The position numbers and the translations under genes were made by a program. From contig NC_083527.1 in NCBI RefSeq assembly GCF_032362555.1, forward strand, positions 3,906,001 through 3,970,000: 64,000 nt of DNA, read 5' to 3'. Source of the stretch: Amyelois transitella. Its lineage: Eukaryota > Arthropoda > Insecta > Lepidoptera > Pyralidae. Of this stretch, positions 60,396 through 64,000 are shown piece by piece; the stretch's first letter is position 1, and the number at the start of each line of letters is the position of its first letter. The notes beneath the pieces were generated by a model that was not told the DNA's origin, searched no databases, and worked only from the letters and a program-made list of their open reading frames with translations.

Positions 60396-61760
60396 GTAAG
60401 TGACCCTATTGAAATATTACAGCACTGTTATAACCTTAATCATTTGGTGATATGTGCATTTTTATGATCATTTTATTTCGTTTATATGAACTTTCCGATA
60501 GGTATTGTCATCTGCATTGATTTCGTGTAGAACTCTCTATTTAACATGTCTATTTGATATTATGTCTATGGCTTTATCTTACCATGTACCTTCCACAGTA
60601 TATCGACCGGCAGACATCGGCAGTATATGATTTCTCATACAATTTTCTACACACTGTGTATAATTTTTTGATATTTTTGTACTATGTATTGTACTGTTTT
60701 TTGTATGCCCTATTTAATGTCATGTTATGTGATCATTTTCCTATTATCTGCCTTGATGTTGTCGGTCTGTTAAAGGTGCGAGACCTCGGTACATTATAAA
60801 TACAAACATAATAATTTCGCCGGCGGAGTGACCCAGTCCTGTGGTGTATCTGGGATAAGTATTGAAGAAATTAGTAAGTATATTAGAGTAGGCATTTACT
60901 TTCTTTAGGAAATGTTTTAAATAACATATTTATAAGTTGATCATAAATTGCGTATGTTAATATCTATTTTATTGGTTACTATATTTAAAAGCACTTATGA
61001 TCTTATATTAACCCATTCGTAACATGATTTAACCATTGTGAGGAAATCAGATAAGGATACAATCAGATATACGAGTAGCTCGAAAATTGATTCAAAAGCA
61101 TATTTATTGGTAAAAGGGGGCTTTCAAAATGTTTTAATCTGTTTGTACAGTATAGAGATACTTATTTCAATATTTAGCGACAATTATTCACTTTCCAAGT
61201 TGTCTTTGGCCTGCAAAGTTTAGATATGATGGTTACATGCCCCTTCGTATTTAGACTTGCGCATCTTTCTAATTTTTAAACTACCCACACATTACGAAGC
61301 GGAGGTAGCGTGTGTCGAGATTCATATATACCCAAATCATACAAAATGTATGCCTTCGTCAACGCTCCGCCACCATTTTGTTACGGCAGCGGTAAAGTTG
61401 TGTTTTCTACTTTTTTTTTTATAAGTGTTAAACACATGTCGATGTTCAAAATTAATACGTTACTGTACGAAAGAAATATTGTGTCATAGACTTCATCTGT
61501 AGATATATCTATCTTTTCTTTTCACCAGTAATCGACCTCAGACTTTTGAGAATTTTTTATTTTATGTGTATATCTATTATGGTTTAATTTAGTCAATGTG
61601 TTTATTATCTAAGTAATATTTGATTTTCTTTGCCGTTTTTCTTCATTTTCCGTTTCAATGACATGGTTATATTTTCCAAACATTATGACATGCTGGCACA
61701 CTTGTTTGAATCGTTTTCAATTTTCAGTGAAATCAAGGTTGGCGATAATAAATTAAATTA

Positions 61761-62361
61761 TAAAAATATGCTCAGATTGTTTTATTTCTTCATGCAGCTT
61801 ATTCAATAGATTTGATTAGTTTGTACTCAACATTTAAAATAGGACCTAAATTTATCGGGGTGTCTGCGTTTTCAAAAAACTTAACGAGTGAACTGTAATT
61901 CTGCAAATCAAGATTTTCTTATTTAAAACATTAACTTTTTTCAGGGAGATCAATAAATTCTTCATAAAATACCAACAAAACTATAACTAAATATGTACAT
62001 AAACAGGTACCTAATTAGTTAAAACATTTGCCTTAATTTTAATTAGGTACATATTAAATATTATACTTAATACTCAATCTATGAAAACTATTCAAATTTG
62101 ACTTGGAGCGTGTTTTGGTGACTGAGTAAAAATTTTGTATCGAAATTTTACTATCAAGTTTCAAGTTATGAAAATAATCAGTAATTCCTTAAAAACACAT
62201 TACCCTCCTTTGCGTCGCGCAGTCGGGTATAAAGAACAAAGTACCTAAATACAATACAGCGTTACATTAAAACTTTATTACCTTTTGTTGATTTGAGATC
62301 AGTGAGGCAAGAGACTAACCTAACACTACTTGAATCAAAATCTTTCAATATCTCTTGGGAG
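61761..62361. other. Intergenic, nothing recognised
   Basis: AT-rich, no coding frame or clear repeat. Confidence 0.5.
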
Positions 62362-62507
62362 ATTGCTCATTGGAGTTCTCCGACGTGAGCGAGGCTGAGG
62401 AGACGCTGTGTGACCGCAACAGTCGGGAGAGGCGGGACAGCGGCGCGGTCGCCCACGGCTGCAGTGGACTCGGCGACTCTGCGACTGGAGATACTCTAAA
62501 GAAGCGG
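62362..62507 (+). CDS. Orphan internal exon, possibly RhoGAP of the DLC / crossveinless-c type
   Basis: A 146-nt stop-free segment, from acceptor CTCTTGGGAG (weak) to donor CGG|GTAGGT (good), reads SLEFSDVSEAEETLCDRNSR, ERRDSG and then a diverging stretch. An acidic run followed by NSRERRDSG occurs ahead of the GAP domain in DLC/StARD13/cv-c proteins, as I recall the family. The expected continuation after RRDSG is not found here. Other exons would lie outside the window. It could be an alternative exon or a decayed copy. Confidence 0.35.
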
Positions 62508-62729
62508 GTAGGTATGAGTTAATACGCAGTCATATTGAGCTTGCTAGATCCCGGATTAAAATAGCGCCCCCCTACCTACCTGTACCTTATCCTACAACTG
62601 TCATAGCGTTTGTGACTTAAATAGAAACTTTTATTTTCTACGCTTAATTCATGCTCTCTTCATGGAAACTTGAAATTAGAAGGAAAAATAATGGAAAATG
62701 TGAAAAAACTGGGAAAATATTTCACCCTT

Positions 62730-62785
62730 CAATGATGCCCAAAATAACTATTCCACGCGGACGGAGACGCGGGCACAGCTAGTAT
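62730..62785 (+). mobile_element. Helitron-like 3' end fragment
   Basis: TTCAATGATGCCCAAAATAA followed by TATTCCACGCGGAC and ending GGGCACAGCTAGTA. It is nearly the same as 18815-18875. Confidence 0.55.
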
Positions 62786-62807
62786 TTTATATAGGTATAA
62801 CTATACC

Positions 62808-63822
62808 TACCTGTTCCTACGAGGCCGTGCTGTTTTGGGGCGCACTTTCCTCTGTTCGTTCTTCGGCATCGGAGCAGCACTTTCCACTTCGACCCCGCTT
62901 CCAGCTCCTGCATAAAAAGCATATGTTAATAAGGGATCCAAAGAAGAAACATTGATATCCAAACCCGCTTATACAAAGTACTCTGCCCATCTTCTGAATT
63001 TACACCACAAGGGAGAGAAATGCGGCGGATTAAATGGTTAATATATCTTTTTTTTTTTACTAATAAAAGTACCTACTTACTTTCTCTCTTGATAAAACTT
63101 CGCATTACTTGCCTACAATATAAAGGGAATGTTCCACGTTAGGCTGCCCCGTAGCGTGCTGAATGCACAGAGGTCGCGCTGCTCGTATTCGGGCAACCTC
63201 GTCTCTTCGTCCTCCGATCGCACTGCAATGGAAACCATCTTATTCCAGCTGGTTCATAAGGATGCTATTCGCAAAAATTTTTAGGGTTCCGTATCTAAAT
63301 AGTAAACACGGGGGACTCTATTACTAAGCCTCCGCTGTCTGTCCGACATTAGAGATAAATAATTAAATAATAATAAAGTAATTATAAAAGAGGCTCCAAT
63401 ACAACAAACGCAAATTTTTTAAAGATAATTGGATGGACCTTTGCACTCTCTCAGTTGTCCGGTATTTTCTCTTACAAGTGTTTTTCTGGTAATCTCGAAA
63501 AGTGGGATGATCCGACATCCTTGTCAACGTTTGTAAATAAGACCTAAGCCAGCCAATGAGGTTGGGACATGTATATATTTAGCAATACGTCTCATGCTTA
63601 GATTTCAGGTGAGAGTCTGCGCCTGCGCACATCTCAAAAGGCACATGAGAGAAAGTCCTATACCTAGTTTCCCATTGTCCACGAACAATAACAAAAGGGT
63701 ACATAGGGGGTAACTATGAAATATCTCTGTACACTTACGAGCTGTTTCCAGAGCTTGGTGGCTCGTCCCATTGTGCATCACTCTCCACGGCACTGCTTTC
63801 TGACGCCACGAGATACATCGAT
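62808..63822 (-). CDS. Candidate minus-strand exons of an unrecognised gene
   Basis: Three stop-free segments with splice-like edges: 63822-63739 (acceptor AATACAG, donor GTAAGT; reads SESSAVESDAQWDEPPSSGN), 63222-63113 (acceptor CATTGCAG, donor would be GC: TAG|GCAAGT) and 62911-62808 (acceptor TTTATGCAG, donor GTAGGT). One frame passes through all three if a GC-AG intron is used. Other frames are also open and one ends in TAG exactly at 63113. The acidic Ser-rich first segment looks coding; I cannot name the product, and the frame is unresolved. Confidence 0.3.
63275..63345. repeat. LINE-derived phrase
   Basis: TTAGGGTTCCGTATCTAAATAG and CTCTATTACTAAGCCTCCGC are a widespread lepidopteran non-LTR 3'-end phrase. 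A second trace lies near 687 (TTTTAGGGTTCCGTAGTTAA). Confidence 0.55.
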
Positions 63823-64000
63823 CTGTATTTTTTTTTAATAATTTTAGACAAATGAAACATTGTTTTATGAGGAAACATGTTACTGAAATAACATCTCTCA
63901 ACTCGTCTTTTTTTTCTTTGATGAGTAGAAAATGCACCAACCACTTATATACTTAATGGATAACACTAGGTTGCATGATACCTACGTGCTTTTATTACCT
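63823..64000. other. Window end, nothing recognised
   Basis: AT-rich, probably intron or flank of the minus-strand exon candidates. Confidence 0.4.

Larger units (their letters stand above)
57404..61760 (+). other. Psi 3' region: UTR, spliced UTR or alternative ends
   Basis: AT-rich with no independent gene evident. Plus-strand AATAAA signals lie at about 58438, 58492 and 61747. An acceptor-like site near 58174 (TATTCTTTTTCAG) could join the 3' UTR donor at about 57408. Confidence 0.5.

Overview
This window is eukaryotic nuclear DNA from an insect, almost certainly a moth or other lepidopteran. The reasons are GT-AG introns of roughly 70 bp to several kb, an AT-rich background with GC-rich coding exons, (CATA)n microsatellites, and many copies of short retroposons of types common in moth genomes (an approximately 280-bp repeat with a (TATG)n tail, tRNA-derived SINEs, Helitron-like elements). 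All gene models below were built by hand from reading frame, splice signals and intron phase; no database search was run.

Layout. 1-6690: repeat-rich, with no gene I can support. 6698-8957 (+): CFAP144/FAM183-like axonemal gene, 3 exons. 10142-10854 (-): a short DNAAF19/CCDC103-like dynein-assembly factor, 2 coding exons, tail-to-tail with CFAP144. A foldback element (9580-9854) lies between the two. 12893-16146 (+): a six-exon gene for a secreted protein I do not recognise. 20347-31621 (+): an XK-related (XKR) membrane protein of about 886 aa in 15 coding exons, probably with a 5' UTR exon near 16480-16636. SREK1IP1 (18356-19804, -) is nested antisense in its first intron, and a mariner transposon (28757-30080) lies in a late intron. 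35994-47034 (-): the chromatin protein DEK, 15 coding exons, about 637 aa. XKR and DEK are convergent, with polyadenylation signals for both strands within about 30 bp of each other near 32210-32240. 48005-57403 (+): Psi (P-element somatic inhibitor / FUBP family), 15 constitutive coding exons plus a 27-nt microexon, four KH domains and two tyrosine-rich AB motifs. It is head-to-head with DEK across about 970 bp. 57404-61760 holds its 3' region and a possible alternative acidic C-terminal exon. 62362-63822: orphan exon candidates of one or more genes that continue beyond the window.

Functional themes. Two neighbouring genes serve motile cilia/flagella, which in a moth means mainly sperm and chordotonal neurons. 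Three genes (SREK1IP1, DEK, Psi) are nuclear factors tied to splicing or chromatin; in silkworm the Psi orthologue is implicated in sex-specific splicing of doublesex. I found no unmistakably new biological system. The most notable points are the Psi microexon, the alternative C-terminal exon and decayed exon copy in Psi, the nested antisense SREK1IP1, the unrecognised secreted protein, the foldback element, the 33-bp perfect palindrome made by two opposed retroposon copies, and the many retroposon insertions within about 30 bp of splice sites.
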